Of a stretch of 64,000 nucleotides of DNA, positions 25,627 to 34,044 are shown piece after piece. The notes below the pieces were generated by a model that was not told the DNA's origin, made no database searches, and saw nothing but the letters and a program-made list of their open reading frames with translations. Location of the stretch: NCBI GenBank assembly GCA_964554665.1, contig CAZKPP010000003.1, forward strand, positions 15,772 to 79,771, written 5' to 3'. Positions within the stretch are counted from its first letter, which is position 1, and every line of letters starts with the position of its first letter. Both the position numbers and the translations under genes were made by a program. This DNA is from UBA3263 sp964554665. Its GTDB lineage: Bacteria; Bacteroidota; Bacteroidia; Bacteroidales; Muribaculaceae.

Positions 25627-27260
25627 ATAAACGAAATCTGATTCTCATATTCGCCCAACTGCTCCCGGCAATTGCGTTTGCCCAGGATTTGAACACGCAA
25701 ATTACGGTTGACCACGAAGTCGTTCCCGAGGAACGCGCCGCAACCCGTTTGCGCCTGTTGCCCAAATTGTCGCTTCCCAAAGTAGATGTTACCCGCCTTC
25801 CGGTCGCATCGCGCTTTGTGCAGGCAGAGCTGTCCCCCTTTATCAACCCCCTTGGTCCTACGGAATATCTCACCCAAGCGCGCGAATATCCGTGGCGAGG
25901 CTATGCCATGCTCGGCTATGGCCCTGTCTATAACCTCGATGCGTCGTTGGGCTACCGGTTTGTGGACACCCGCGAACTTTCGGTCGACGGATTCCTGCAG
26001 TTCAACGGCATGAGCTATACACGCGGCTACGCCGGCTTGCCCGAATTTATGGGCGATTACACCGACAAGGCTTGTTTTCGCCGTCAGGCAGTTCTCGGCG
26101 GCGCAAATTCGACGTGGACAACCGCTGCCGGAGCGCTGAATGCGTCGGTGATGTATCAATATCAGGGCTACACTTTCCCGATTCTGCAATTGCAGCAGCC
26201 GCCGGTCACCGACCATAATAACATTGATGCCTCGCGCGCAAAAGTCAACCTGCAGTGGGCATCGAAGGTCAAGGATTTTGACTATACCGTAGGGGCCGAT
26301 TACTCTATGGTTTACCTCGGCAAAGGGAACGCTACGAACAATCGCGGCATCCTGTCGGCCGGCGGCAAATGGCATTCGTCGTCGAAGTCGGTGGTTGGGG
26401 TTGATCTGCGATTCTCGCTCGATAATTCGGCCCTGGTCGGCTATAAAGGTATCCTGCATATTTTGCCGCGCTATAGTTTCAGCGTCAGCACGTTCAAGGT
26501 AGGTGTCGGCGTGGATGTCGACATAAAGACCGGCAACTGCCCGGCGTCGAACACTCTTCTTGTGGCTCCTGACCTTAATCTGGTTTGGCAGCCCTCGGCA
26601 TTCTTCAATGTCTGGGGCAAGATTTCGGGACGCATGGACGATAACTTCCGTGGCGCCATTCTCGACGAGCAGCCATATCTTCTCGCAGACTTCGATGCCG
26701 GAATATCGCGCATCTACGACGGCGAATTAGGTTTAACCGTCGGCCCGTTCCGCGGTTTTGCGCTTCAATTGTTCGGTGGCTACACCATAGTCCAAGATTG
26801 GTATATGCCGGCAATTGAAACAGGCTACATGGCTCCCATGGACGTTAAGGGCTTCCGTTGGGGCGCGTCGGTCAGCTACGATTGGCGCCGCTTCCTGTCT
26901 ATTGGCGCCCGCCTGGATATGGCTCAAAGCCCGCGCGGCGATTATGAGCGCGGCTACGCATTGTGGCGCGACCACGCCAAGCTGAACTTGACTACAAACG
27001 TAGTTGTCCGCCCCATAGATAAACTGGAAATCGGGTTGAACTACCATCTGCGTTCCGGTCGCGAAAAAACTCTCGGGGCAGACCGAAACCTCAACCTCCG
27101 CAATATCTCAAACCTCTCGGCCTCGGTTAATTACAACATTACCCCGCAATGGTCGGCATTTGTTCGCGGCGAGAACCTGCTGAACAAAAACTGGTATCTG
27201 GGCCCGGCGGTTCCCTGTCAGGGAATCATGGGCATGATTGGTGCATCTTATAAATTCTAA
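25623..27260 (+). CDS. TonB-dependent-receptor-like outer-membrane barrel
   Basis: A 545-residue protein with a signal peptide (cleavage after IAFAQ) and strands resembling the barrel of TonB-dependent receptors. The C-terminal part (LRNISNLSASVNYNITPQWSAFVRGENLLNKNWYLGPAVPCQGIMGMIGASYKF) has the typical N-L-L-N-K turn and a final Phe. There is no recognisable plug domain or TonB box, and the length is well below that of full receptors. It may therefore be a porin-like barrel partnered by the upstream TPR protein. It overlaps that gene by four bases and is followed after four bases by upp. Confidence 0.75.
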   Translation: MNKRNLILIFAQLLPAIAFAQDLNTQITVDHEVVPEERAATRLRLLPKLSLPKVDVTRLPVASRFVQAELSPFINPLGPTEYLTQAREYPWRGYAMLGYGPVYNLDASLGYRFVDTRELSVDGFLQFNGMSYTRGYAGLPEFMGDYTDKACFRRQAVLGGANSTWTTAAGALNASVMYQYQGYTFPILQLQQPPVTDHNNIDASRAKVNLQWASKVKDFDYTVGADYSMVYLGKGNATNNRGILSAGGKWHSSSKSVVGVDLRFSLDNSALVGYKGILHILPRYSFSVSTFKVGVGVDVDIKTGNCPASNTLLVAPDLNLVWQPSAFFNVWGKISGRMDDNFRGAILDEQPYLLADFDAGISRIYDGELGLTVGPFRGFALQLFGGYTIVQDWYMPAIETGYMAPMDVKGFRWGASVSYDWRRFLSIGARLDMAQSPRGDYERGYALWRDHAKLNLTTNVVVRPIDKLEIGLNYHLRSGREKTLGADRNLNLRNISNLSASVNYNITPQWSAFVRGENLLNKNWYLGPAVPCQGIMGMIGASYKF

Positions 27261-27264
27261 ATAT

Positions 27265-27918
27265 ATGGAAATCAATAATCTAACACAAAGCAATTCACTC
27301 CTGAGTCAGTATATGATGGAGTTGCGCGATGTCAACGTACACTCCGACATGTTGCGCTTCCGCCGAAATCTCGAACGCATCGGCGAGATTATGGCCTACG
27401 AAATCTCGAAAACACTGGCCTATTCGCCGCGAGAAATTCAAACTCCGCTGGCTCCGTGCGTGTGTCAGGAACTGTCGGAAAAAGTAGTGCTGGCAACCAT
27501 TTTCCGCGCCGGGCTTCCTTTTCATCAGGGATTCCTTAACTATTTCGACCACTCGGAAAATGCCTTCGTTTCGGCCTACAGAAAATATAAGGAAAAAGAG
27601 AATTTCGATGTGTTTATCGAATATATCGCCTCGCCCGACCTCAACGGCAAAACGGTAATTCTATGCGATCCGATGCTCGCCACCGGCACATCCATGGAAT
27701 TGAGCTACCGCGCTCTGCTGACCAAAGGAAATCCGGCCCACATTCATGTTGCCTCTGTGATTGCTTCCGAAGCTGCGGTTGAGTATATCAAGAAAACCTT
27801 CCCCGAAGATAAAACCACGGTTTGGTGCGCAGCAATAGACCCGAAAATCAACGACCATTCTTACATTGTGCCCGGCCTGGGCGACGCCGGAGACCTTGCC
27901 TACGGCGAAAAACTATGA
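27265..27918 (+). CDS. upp: Uracil phosphoribosyltransferase
   Basis: A 217-residue enzyme that salvages uracil to UMP using PRPP. Visible are the FRAGLPFHQGF segment, the PRPP-binding loop ILCDPMLATGTSM near residue 135-145, and the uracil-binding C-terminus IVPGLGDAGDLAYG. The start is placed at ATG 27265, four bases after the barrel gene stop, because upstream codons would overlap that gene with no family support. Its stop overlaps the mutarotase start (ATGA). Membership of a unit with a sugar symporter is unusual. UMP could supply the pyrimidine nucleotide pool used by the nucleotidyltransferase encoded at the end of the unit, but that is speculation. Confidence 0.92.
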   Translation: MEINNLTQSNSLLSQYMMELRDVNVHSDMLRFRRNLERIGEIMAYEISKTLAYSPREIQTPLAPCVCQELSEKVVLATIFRAGLPFHQGFLNYFDHSENAFVSAYRKYKEKENFDVFIEYIASPDLNGKTVILCDPMLATGTSMELSYRALLTKGNPAHIHVASVIASEAAVEYIKKTFPEDKTTVWCAAIDPKINDHSYIVPGLGDAGDLAYGEKL

Positions 27919-28244
27919 CCCGGATAGTCCAAACGCTTGACCTGATTGACGATGCCGAGCTGATTGACTTTTACCTGAAAGCTCATCAGCAGGTATGGCC
28001 CGAAGTGACTGAAGGTATTCGGAGCGTCGGCATAACCCGCATGGATATTTTTCGCGAGGGAACCCGGTTGGTCATGATTCTTGAGTTGGCCGACGGAGTG
28101 GACCGCGACGAAGCTATGGCGAAACTCGCAACCTTGCCTCGTCAGGCCGAATGGGAAGAGTATGTCGGCAAAGCGCAGGCCTGTCTGCCCGGCAGCAGTT
28201 CCGGTGCTAAGTGGCGCCCCATGGACCAAATTTTCAAGCTATGA
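27915..28244 (+). CDS. rhaM: L-rhamnose/L-fucose mutarotase family protein
   Basis: A 109-residue protein of the RhaM (DUF718) ferredoxin-like family. Its core LIDFYLKAHQQVWPEVTEGIRSVGITRMDIFREGTRLVMILE contains the conserved His and Trp (HxxVWPEV) and is followed by WEEYV and a C-terminal WRPMDQIF with the typical Met/Phe end. These enzymes interconvert alpha and beta anomers of 6-deoxyhexoses. The next gene is a FucP-type symporter, so L-fucose is a more likely sugar than L-rhamnose here. Start and stop overlap both neighbours by four bases (ATGA), showing tight coupling. The family assignment is strong; the sugar is inferred. Confidence 0.85.
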   Translation: MTRIVQTLDLIDDAELIDFYLKAHQQVWPEVTEGIRSVGITRMDIFREGTRLVMILELADGVDRDEAMAKLATLPRQAEWEEYVGKAQACLPGSSSGAKWRPMDQIFKL

Positions 28245-29497
28245 ATAATACAAAGAAAACTTACATTTTGCCGTTCATTCTGGTAACGATGCTCTTTTTG
28301 CTTTGGGGCATCGCCAACAATATGAACGACACCCTGTTGGCGGCCTTCAAGCGCATAATGTCGATGAACGACCTTCAAACGTCGCTCGTGCAATTTGCGT
28401 TCTATGGCTCTTATTTCTGCTTTGCCATACCTGCCGCCCTGTTTATTAGAAAGTTCAGCTACAAAACCGGCATTATTTTAGGGCTTCTGCTTTATGCCGC
28501 CGGCACTATGCTGTTCACTCCGGCGGGACACTCGGCCAGCTACGGGTTCTTTTTGATAGCCATTTATGTTATGGCCGGCGGCTGCTCAATTCTTGAAACT
28601 ACCGCCAACCCGCTGATAATGGCGTTGGGTACCCCCGAAACCGCTACGCGTCGACTGAATATTGCCCAGGCATTTAACCCGATTGGTGCCATAATCGGCA
28701 TTTTGCTGAGCAGATATTTTATTCTTTCTGAACTCAACGAGGCCGGAACTGCCGAGCGAGGTGCAATGTCGCAGTCGGAATTGGCTAATATGCAGATGCA
28801 CGAGCTGAATGCAATTTCCGAAACCTATCTGCTTATCGGGGTGGTGCTGATTGTGTTGACCGTTATCATTGCCCTGACCAAAATGCCTGCCGACCGCGAC
28901 ACCTCGCGCATAGAATCTTCGGTCGGCTCGATTGTGCGCTCGTTATGGAACAACCGCCGTTACCGCTATGGCGTTATCGCGCAGTTCTTCTATGTCGGCG
29001 CTCAGACTTGCGTATGGTCTTTCTCAATCCGTCTGGCAATGAGCGAGCTCGGCATCCGCGAAGATGCCGCCAGCACTTACTTCCTCATAGCCATCGTGTT
29101 GTTTACCCTTAACCGATTCGTGTTCACCGCGCTGATGAAATATTACCGGCCGGCTGTGCTGATGTCGGTTTCAACAGTCGGGGCAATACTATCGACTTTG
29201 GCTGTTATTTTCGGCTCCGGAATGGTATCGGTTGTCGGCCTTGTTTTAATTTCGGCATTCATGAGTCTGATGTTCCCGACTATTTATGGTCTTTCGCTCG
29301 AAGGCATAACCGGTTCGACCGCCAAGCTCGCTTCGTCGGGCCTGATAATGTCGATTGTCGGCGGTGCGCTAATCACTCCGCTTCAGGGCCTTATCAGCGA
29401 CCGTGCCGGCGATATTGCAATTTCATTTTTAGTTCCGCTCTTCTGTTTCATCATTATTTTAATCTATTCTGTTAAAAATATCTATGCAAGAAGATAA
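28241..29497 (+). CDS. fucP: FucP-type sugar:H+ symporter (MFS)
   Basis: A 418-residue twelve-helix carrier of the FucP subfamily. The N-terminal FLLWGIANNMNDTLLAAFKR matches the FxxWGxxxxxNDxL signature. YGSYFCFAIPAALFIRKFSYKTGIILGLLLYAAG and SILETTANPLIMALG, with the Asn-Pro of the family, follow. Members import L-fucose, glucose/galactose or related sugars with protons across the inner membrane. The start ATG overlaps the mutarotase stop and is supported by the position of the first helix. The gene overlaps the following nucleotidyltransferase-kinase gene by 14 bases. Context favours L-fucose, but specificity cannot be read from sequence alone. Confidence 0.85.
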   Translation: MNNTKKTYILPFILVTMLFLLWGIANNMNDTLLAAFKRIMSMNDLQTSLVQFAFYGSYFCFAIPAALFIRKFSYKTGIILGLLLYAAGTMLFTPAGHSASYGFFLIAIYVMAGGCSILETTANPLIMALGTPETATRRLNIAQAFNPIGAIIGILLSRYFILSELNEAGTAERGAMSQSELANMQMHELNAISETYLLIGVVLIVLTVIIALTKMPADRDTSRIESSVGSIVRSLWNNRRYRYGVIAQFFYVGAQTCVWSFSIRLAMSELGIREDAASTYFLIAIVLFTLNRFVFTALMKYYRPAVLMSVSTVGAILSTLAVIFGSGMVSVVGLVLISAFMSLMFPTIYGLSLEGITGSTAKLASSGLIMSIVGGALITPLQGLISDRAGDIAISFLVPLFCFIIILIYSVKNIYARR

Positions 29498-30662
29498 AAC
29501 CGTCAAGCCCAAAGTTTTTGTTTCGGGCTGCTACGATATGTTGCATTCCGGCCATGTAGCCTTCTTTAAAGAGGCATCGAAATATGGCGACTTATACGTC
29601 GGAATCGGTTCGGATGCTACCATTGAAGACCTCAAGCACCGCAAAACCGTTTACAGCGAAAAGGAACGCCTTTACATGGTAAAGGCCATTCGCTACGTTA
29701 AGGATGCCTATATTAACCCCGGCTCCGGCATTATGGACTTCGTTGAAACCGTTGATATGGTCAAGCCCGATATTTTCGTGGTGAACAGCGATGGCGGCAA
29801 CGACGACAAGCGAAAATTCTGCGAGGAACGCGGAATCAACTATGTTGTTCTCGAACGTGAGCCTGAAAAGGGCCTCGAAGCACGCTCCACCACCGGTTTG
29901 CGCAAAACCGCTTCGTGTCAGTTGCCTTATCGCCTCGATTTGGCCGGCACATGGATTGACCAGCCCTACGTGAGTCAGTATCATCCGGGTTGGGCGCTGA
30001 CTATTTCGTTGGAGCCGATTGAGGAATATATGGAGCGCGGCGGAATGTCGACTTCGACCCGCAATGCTGCCCGCAAAATCTGGCCGTACCAGTTGCCCAA
30101 CTATAATGAGGCGATGCTGGCCCGCCTGCTTTTCTGCTTTGAGAACGACCCCGAAAACGACAAAGGCCATATTTCGGGCGCCCAGGATGCAATCGGCATC
30201 TGCATGTCGGGCCTTAACCGCCATTACTACGACAATACTTACTGGCCCTCGAAAATAGAGTCGATCCACGATGAAGAAACCTTGAGCTGGCTCGAAAAAC
30301 ATCTGTGCATGGTGCCGATGTTCCCTCGCCGTCCGGGCTGTTCGGTGGTTGAAGGCAAGGATATTCAACCCGAAAAGGTAAAGGCGCTGGCCGATGCCGC
30401 CGACCGCTGCTGGGAAGCCATTAAGGCCAGGGACCTGAAGGCATTCGCTCAGGCTTTCAGCGATTCGTTTGAGGCGCAGATTTCAATGTTCCCGGCAATG
30501 GTGGCCGACGGAGTGCAGGAATATATCGACAAGTATGCCGATAAATCACTGGCCCACAAAATGCCGGGTGCAGGTGGCGGTGGCTATCTTGCCTTGGTTA
30601 TCGACGGCGAGCTCCCCGAAGGTGCCCATCCGATTAAAATCAGACGCAAAGACTCGATTTAA
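29484..30662 (+). CDS. Nucleotidyltransferase fused to a GHMP-kinase-like domain
   Basis: A 392-residue two-domain protein. Residues 10-140 form a cytidylyltransferase-type Rossmann domain with the HSGH motif (His21, His24) and RSTTGLR (134-140), the counterpart of the conserved RTxGISTT loop. Residues 145-392 resemble a sugar kinase of the GHMP superfamily: PYRLDLAGTWIDQ matches motif 1, SGAQDAIG (231-238) matches the substrate region, and GAGGGGY (362-368) matches motif 3. The usual ATP-binding GLSSS motif is not visible and the domain is short. Placed after a mutarotase and FucP-type symporter, it could phosphorylate and activate an imported 6-deoxysugar, analogous to FKP but with an unrelated transferase domain. 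This is inference. The kinase half may be inactive. Confidence 0.78.
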   Translation: MQEDKTVKPKVFVSGCYDMLHSGHVAFFKEASKYGDLYVGIGSDATIEDLKHRKTVYSEKERLYMVKAIRYVKDAYINPGSGIMDFVETVDMVKPDIFVVNSDGGNDDKRKFCEERGINYVVLEREPEKGLEARSTTGLRKTASCQLPYRLDLAGTWIDQPYVSQYHPGWALTISLEPIEEYMERGGMSTSTRNAARKIWPYQLPNYNEAMLARLLFCFENDPENDKGHISGAQDAIGICMSGLNRHYYDNTYWPSKIESIHDEETLSWLEKHLCMVPMFPRRPGCSVVEGKDIQPEKVKALADAADRCWEAIKARDLKAFAQAFSDSFEAQISMFPAMVADGVQEYIDKYADKSLAHKMPGAGGGGYLALVIDGELPEGAHPIKIRRKDSI

Positions 30663-31972
30663 AAGAGCAGAGCATCGAGAAAAGTTGATATTGCAGCGCG
30701 CGCAGCCTTTTGGTTGGGCGCGTTGTTTATCATTATGGCCACGGCGTGGGTGGGAGCTTTAGTCTGCGGGTCGAGCCGATAGCCTACGTAGCAGACAACC
30801 CCTGTCATTGACCCGGACTTGAGGCAATAGTTGTCGCGACATGTGCTGTCGCGCATGAAGTTGCGCACGGTGCCGTCCATGCCCACGCGGGCAAACGAGC
30901 CGACGTAGTCGCTGTTGTCGGCCATTGCGCGCAACACTTCGCCGAGCTGGCGCGGGGAGATTGCGTTGTGGCGCGAAAGGCCGCTGCCGTCGGCGATTCT
31001 GCAACCGCGCAAGTCGACACCCATATTGGTTAATATGTTCCGCTCGACAGCAATTGCCGTTTTGCGGGTCTGGCGCGGCGCGAGCAGGCGCAATGTGGCC
31101 TCGGCCATCTGATTGTCTGAGCGCACCATCAACGAGCGGGTCACACTTCTTAACCGCGGTGAGTAATATTCAAGAATCAGCGATGAATTGTTGCTTTTTT
31201 CAGCCGCCTGCGCGCCATTAAACTGCTTTGTAACTTCGTTGAGCAGAACCGCGGGCGGGTAGGGCATCGAGCACTTCAGAGTTGCCGATTTTTGGTTGCG
31301 GCCGAGCGACCCGGAAACCACTAAGTCATAGCTGCCCGGATTGCGGAAGAAATTCAAATAGGTGCTGTTGGGCTGTTTAATAATCTTGAGCCCCGGAATT
31401 TCGGGGAATGTTTTCCACGACGGAACCGACAGGGTAAACACGTTGTCGCGCCAGTTCAGCGAATAGAAACCGGCGCCGTCTATACCCGGTATATCTTCAA
31501 TCTCCCATGATTCTATGGCCCCTTGGTCAGGCCAGGACTCCGATTCGATTGCCGCGCCGCTGATTTGGGTGAAGCCATAGCCGGCGGCGGCGTTTTTCAG
31601 GGCCGACAGAAATCCCTCGCGTTCTTTATTGAATTCCACGGAGCCGAGCGTGGGGTCGCCCGAGCCGGTAATGACGAGGTTGCCCTGAAGAGTGCCCTGA
31701 CTGATGTTGCCGTTGGCGCTAACGGTGGTTTTCCACCTGTAGTCGCCACCATATTTCTTTAGGGCGGCGGCAACGGTTACCGACTTCATAACCGATGCCG
31801 GGGTCATTAAAACTTCGGAATTATATGCAACCGTGGGATCGCCTCCCGAAAGCGGAGCCACATAAATTCCTATCTGGGCCTGCTCGGCCCCAACAAATGT
31901 TAGCGGACACTGCCCGAAAGCAATGCCCGCGCTAACAAGCGCTATAAGTGCGCTGATGAGGTGTTTGGTCAT
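30659..31972 (-). CDS. dacB: D-Ala-D-Ala carboxypeptidase/endopeptidase (PBP4 type, S13)
   Basis: A 437-residue periplasmic penicillin-binding protein with a signal peptide (cleavage after AFGQ region). The three active-site motifs are present: SVMK (Ser60, Lys63), SDN in RSDNQMAE near residue 285, and KSG in LKSGSMTG near residue 390. Length and the insertion between motifs 1 and 2 match PBP4. It trims peptidoglycan peptides and cross-links. It starts three bases after the htpG stop and is the last gene of the carA-carB-transporter-htpG run. Its stop overlaps the convergent kinase gene by four bases. Confidence 0.9.
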   Translation of the reverse strand: MTKHLISALIALVSAGIAFGQCPLTFVGAEQAQIGIYVAPLSGGDPTVAYNSEVLMTPASVMKSVTVAAALKKYGGDYRWKTTVSANGNISQGTLQGNLVITGSGDPTLGSVEFNKEREGFLSALKNAAAGYGFTQISGAAIESESWPDQGAIESWEIEDIPGIDGAGFYSLNWRDNVFTLSVPSWKTFPEIPGLKIIKQPNSTYLNFFRNPGSYDLVVSGSLGRNQKSATLKCSMPYPPAVLLNEVTKQFNGAQAAEKSNNSSLILEYYSPRLRSVTRSLMVRSDNQMAEATLRLLAPRQTRKTAIAVERNILTNMGVDLRGCRIADGSGLSRHNAISPRQLGEVLRAMADNSDYVGSFARVGMDGTVRNFMRDSTCRDNYCLKSGSMTGVVCYVGYRLDPQTKAPTHAVAIMINNAPNQKAARAAISTFLDALLF

Positions 31973-31975
31973 CTA

Positions 31976-33997
31976 TTACAATAAAGATACTGAACGGTTT
32001 ACAAAGTCGCTCAACTCGCGGCCACGCAACATTCCGGTCGAAAGCAGCGCCAGGTCGATAAGCTGACGTACCAGCGGCTGCTTCGAAGCGAATTCCTTGG
32101 CTTTGTCGGCAATAGCCTCTCTTGAGCTGCCCATTGCGGCCTGCAGTTCGGAGATTTGCTTTTGCTGCTCGTCGGTAGGCTTATGATCTTTGACTTCGGC
32201 GTTAACCGCATTGAGCTTGGTTTCGGCTTCGCCCAGCTCGGCAAAAGCTTTGTTAACATCCTCGCCAATGGCTTTTTCGGCTTCTTCCTTGATTTTAGCC
32301 ACCAGCGGGTGCTCGGTGTTGACAACTAATGAATAGGTGTCGGGCAGCTGACTGTAGAAGTTCATGCCAGGCTGCATGGCCGCCATTTCCTTCATTCGGC
32401 GCATGTATTCGTTAACGGTGATGGTTACCGGCATCGACGATGCGCTGAGCGCTTCAAGCTGCACCAGGAATTCGGCCTTTTCAACGTTAGGAATCTGCGA
32501 TTTGAAGACTCCCGACATCATTTCGAGCGTTGCGCCCGACAGGTTCGACGTCTTGGCGTTGCCTTTGTCAATGAGCTTGTCGATAATATCGGAGTCGACG
32601 CGCACAAACCGCGAGCCTTCGATTTTGGTTTCGAGCAGGCCGACGAAATGGCTGTCGAGCTGACCGTCCATAACCAAAACGCTGTAGCCCTTGGCCGTTG
32701 CTTCGTTGATATACGAGAACTGGGCGGTGGGGTCGGTAGTGTAGAGGAACACTATCTGCTTCTGCGCGTCGGTTTGGTTTGCTTCAATCAGGGTTTTATA
32801 CTCGTTGATAGTATAGTACTTGCCTTCGGTGTCCTTGAGCAGGCAGAAGTTCATTGCCGCGTCGCGGAATTTATCGTCGGTCAGCATACCGTATTCAATG
32901 AACACCTTAATGTCGTCCCATTTGGCTTCAAAGTCTTTGCGGTCGGCCTTGAAAATGTCTTCGAGGCGCTGGGCAACTTTCTTGGTGATGTAGCCCGAGA
33001 TTTTCTTAACCGCCGAGTCGCTCTGCAGGTAGCTGCGGCTAACGTTCAGAGGAATGTCGGGCGAGTCGATAACGCCTTGCAGAAGCATCATGAATTCAGG
33101 CACTACGCCCTCAACCGAGTCGGTTACGAACACCTGGTTTGAATAGAGCTGAATCCTGTTTTTGGTAAGCTCGAAGTTATTGTGAATCTTCGGGAAGTAG
33201 AGAATGCCGGTCAGCGTGAAGGGATAGTCAACGTTGAGGTGAATCCAAAACAGCGGGTCGTCCTGACCGGGGTAGAGTTCGTGGTAGAAGTCGAGGTAAT
33301 CCTTGTCGGTCAGGTCAGCAGGCTTCTTGGTCCACGTAGGCTCGGTGGAGTTGATAACAACGCCGTTGCTTTCGACGGGAACCGGCAGGAAGCGGCAATA
33401 TTTGCGCAGCAGGGTGTCGATGCGGGCCTGTTCGAGGAACTCTTTGCTCTCATCGTCGATATAGAGAATAATGTCGGTGCCGCGAGTTGCTTTGTCGCAC
33501 GGTTCGAGGGTATAGACCGGTGAGCCGTCGCACTCCCAGCGCACGGCCTGCGCGCCTTCTTTATAGCTCAGAGTGCGGATTTCCACTTTTTTCGACACCA
33601 TGAAGGCCGAGTAGAAGCCGAGGCCAAAGTGGCCGATGATGCCGTTGGCGGTGTCTTTATATTTATTAACGAATTCTTCGGCGCCTGAAAAGGCAATCTG
33701 GTTGATGTATTTTTCAACATCCTCGGCTGTCATGCCGATGCCATGGTCGGAAACGGTAAGTGTGCCGGCTTCCTTGTCGATGGTAACGGTAACCTTCAGG
33801 TCGCCCAGTTCGCCCTTGAATTCGCCGAACGACGACAGGGTTTTAAGTTTTTGGGTGGCGTCCACGGCGTTGCTCACGAGCTCGCGCAGAAAAATTTCGT
33901 GGTCGCTATACAGGAATTTTTTGATTACGGGGAAAATGTTTTCGGTAGTAACACCGATAGAACCTTGTTTTTTTTCGATTGTATCCATATTTTGCAT
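31976..33997 (-). CDS. htpG: Chaperone HtpG (Hsp90)
   Basis: A 673-residue Hsp90 chaperone. The N-terminal ATPase has YSDHEIFLRELVSNAVDA, DHGIGM and GHFGLGFYSAFMV. The middle domain (for example FPKIHNNFELTKNRIQLYSNQVF, SRSYLQ) and the C-terminal dimerisation region (near LIDLALLSTGMLRGRELSDF) follow. Translation may begin at ATG 33997 (MQNMDT) or at the second ATG, 33988. The gene follows a sodium-dependent transporter by 47 bases with no clear promoter between, and dacB follows by three bases. Expression with carAB is therefore possible, which would be unusual for a heat-shock gene. Confidence 0.92.
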   Translation of the reverse strand: MQNMDTIEKKQGSIGVTTENIFPVIKKFLYSDHEIFLRELVSNAVDATQKLKTLSSFGEFKGELGDLKVTVTIDKEAGTLTVSDHGIGMTAEDVEKYINQIAFSGAEEFVNKYKDTANGIIGHFGLGFYSAFMVSKKVEIRTLSYKEGAQAVRWECDGSPVYTLEPCDKATRGTDIILYIDDESKEFLEQARIDTLLRKYCRFLPVPVESNGVVINSTEPTWTKKPADLTDKDYLDFYHELYPGQDDPLFWIHLNVDYPFTLTGILYFPKIHNNFELTKNRIQLYSNQVFVTDSVEGVVPEFMMLLQGVIDSPDIPLNVSRSYLQSDSAVKKISGYITKKVAQRLEDIFKADRKDFEAKWDDIKVFIEYGMLTDDKFRDAAMNFCLLKDTEGKYYTINEYKTLIEANQTDAQKQIVFLYTTDPTAQFSYINEATAKGYSVLVMDGQLDSHFVGLLETKIEGSRFVRVDSDIIDKLIDKGNAKTSNLSGATLEMMSGVFKSQIPNVEKAEFLVQLEALSASSMPVTITVNEYMRRMKEMAAMQPGMNFYSQLPDTYSLVVNTEHPLVAKIKEEAEKAIGEDVNKAFAELGEAETKLNAVNAEVKDHKPTDEQQKQISELQAAMGSSREAIADKAKEFASKQPLVRQLIDLALLSTGMLRGRELSDFVNRSVSLL

Positions 33998-34044
33998 TTG
34001 GTTTTTATCTTGTGAATATCAAACACCGTGCCAAACTGATTGGT

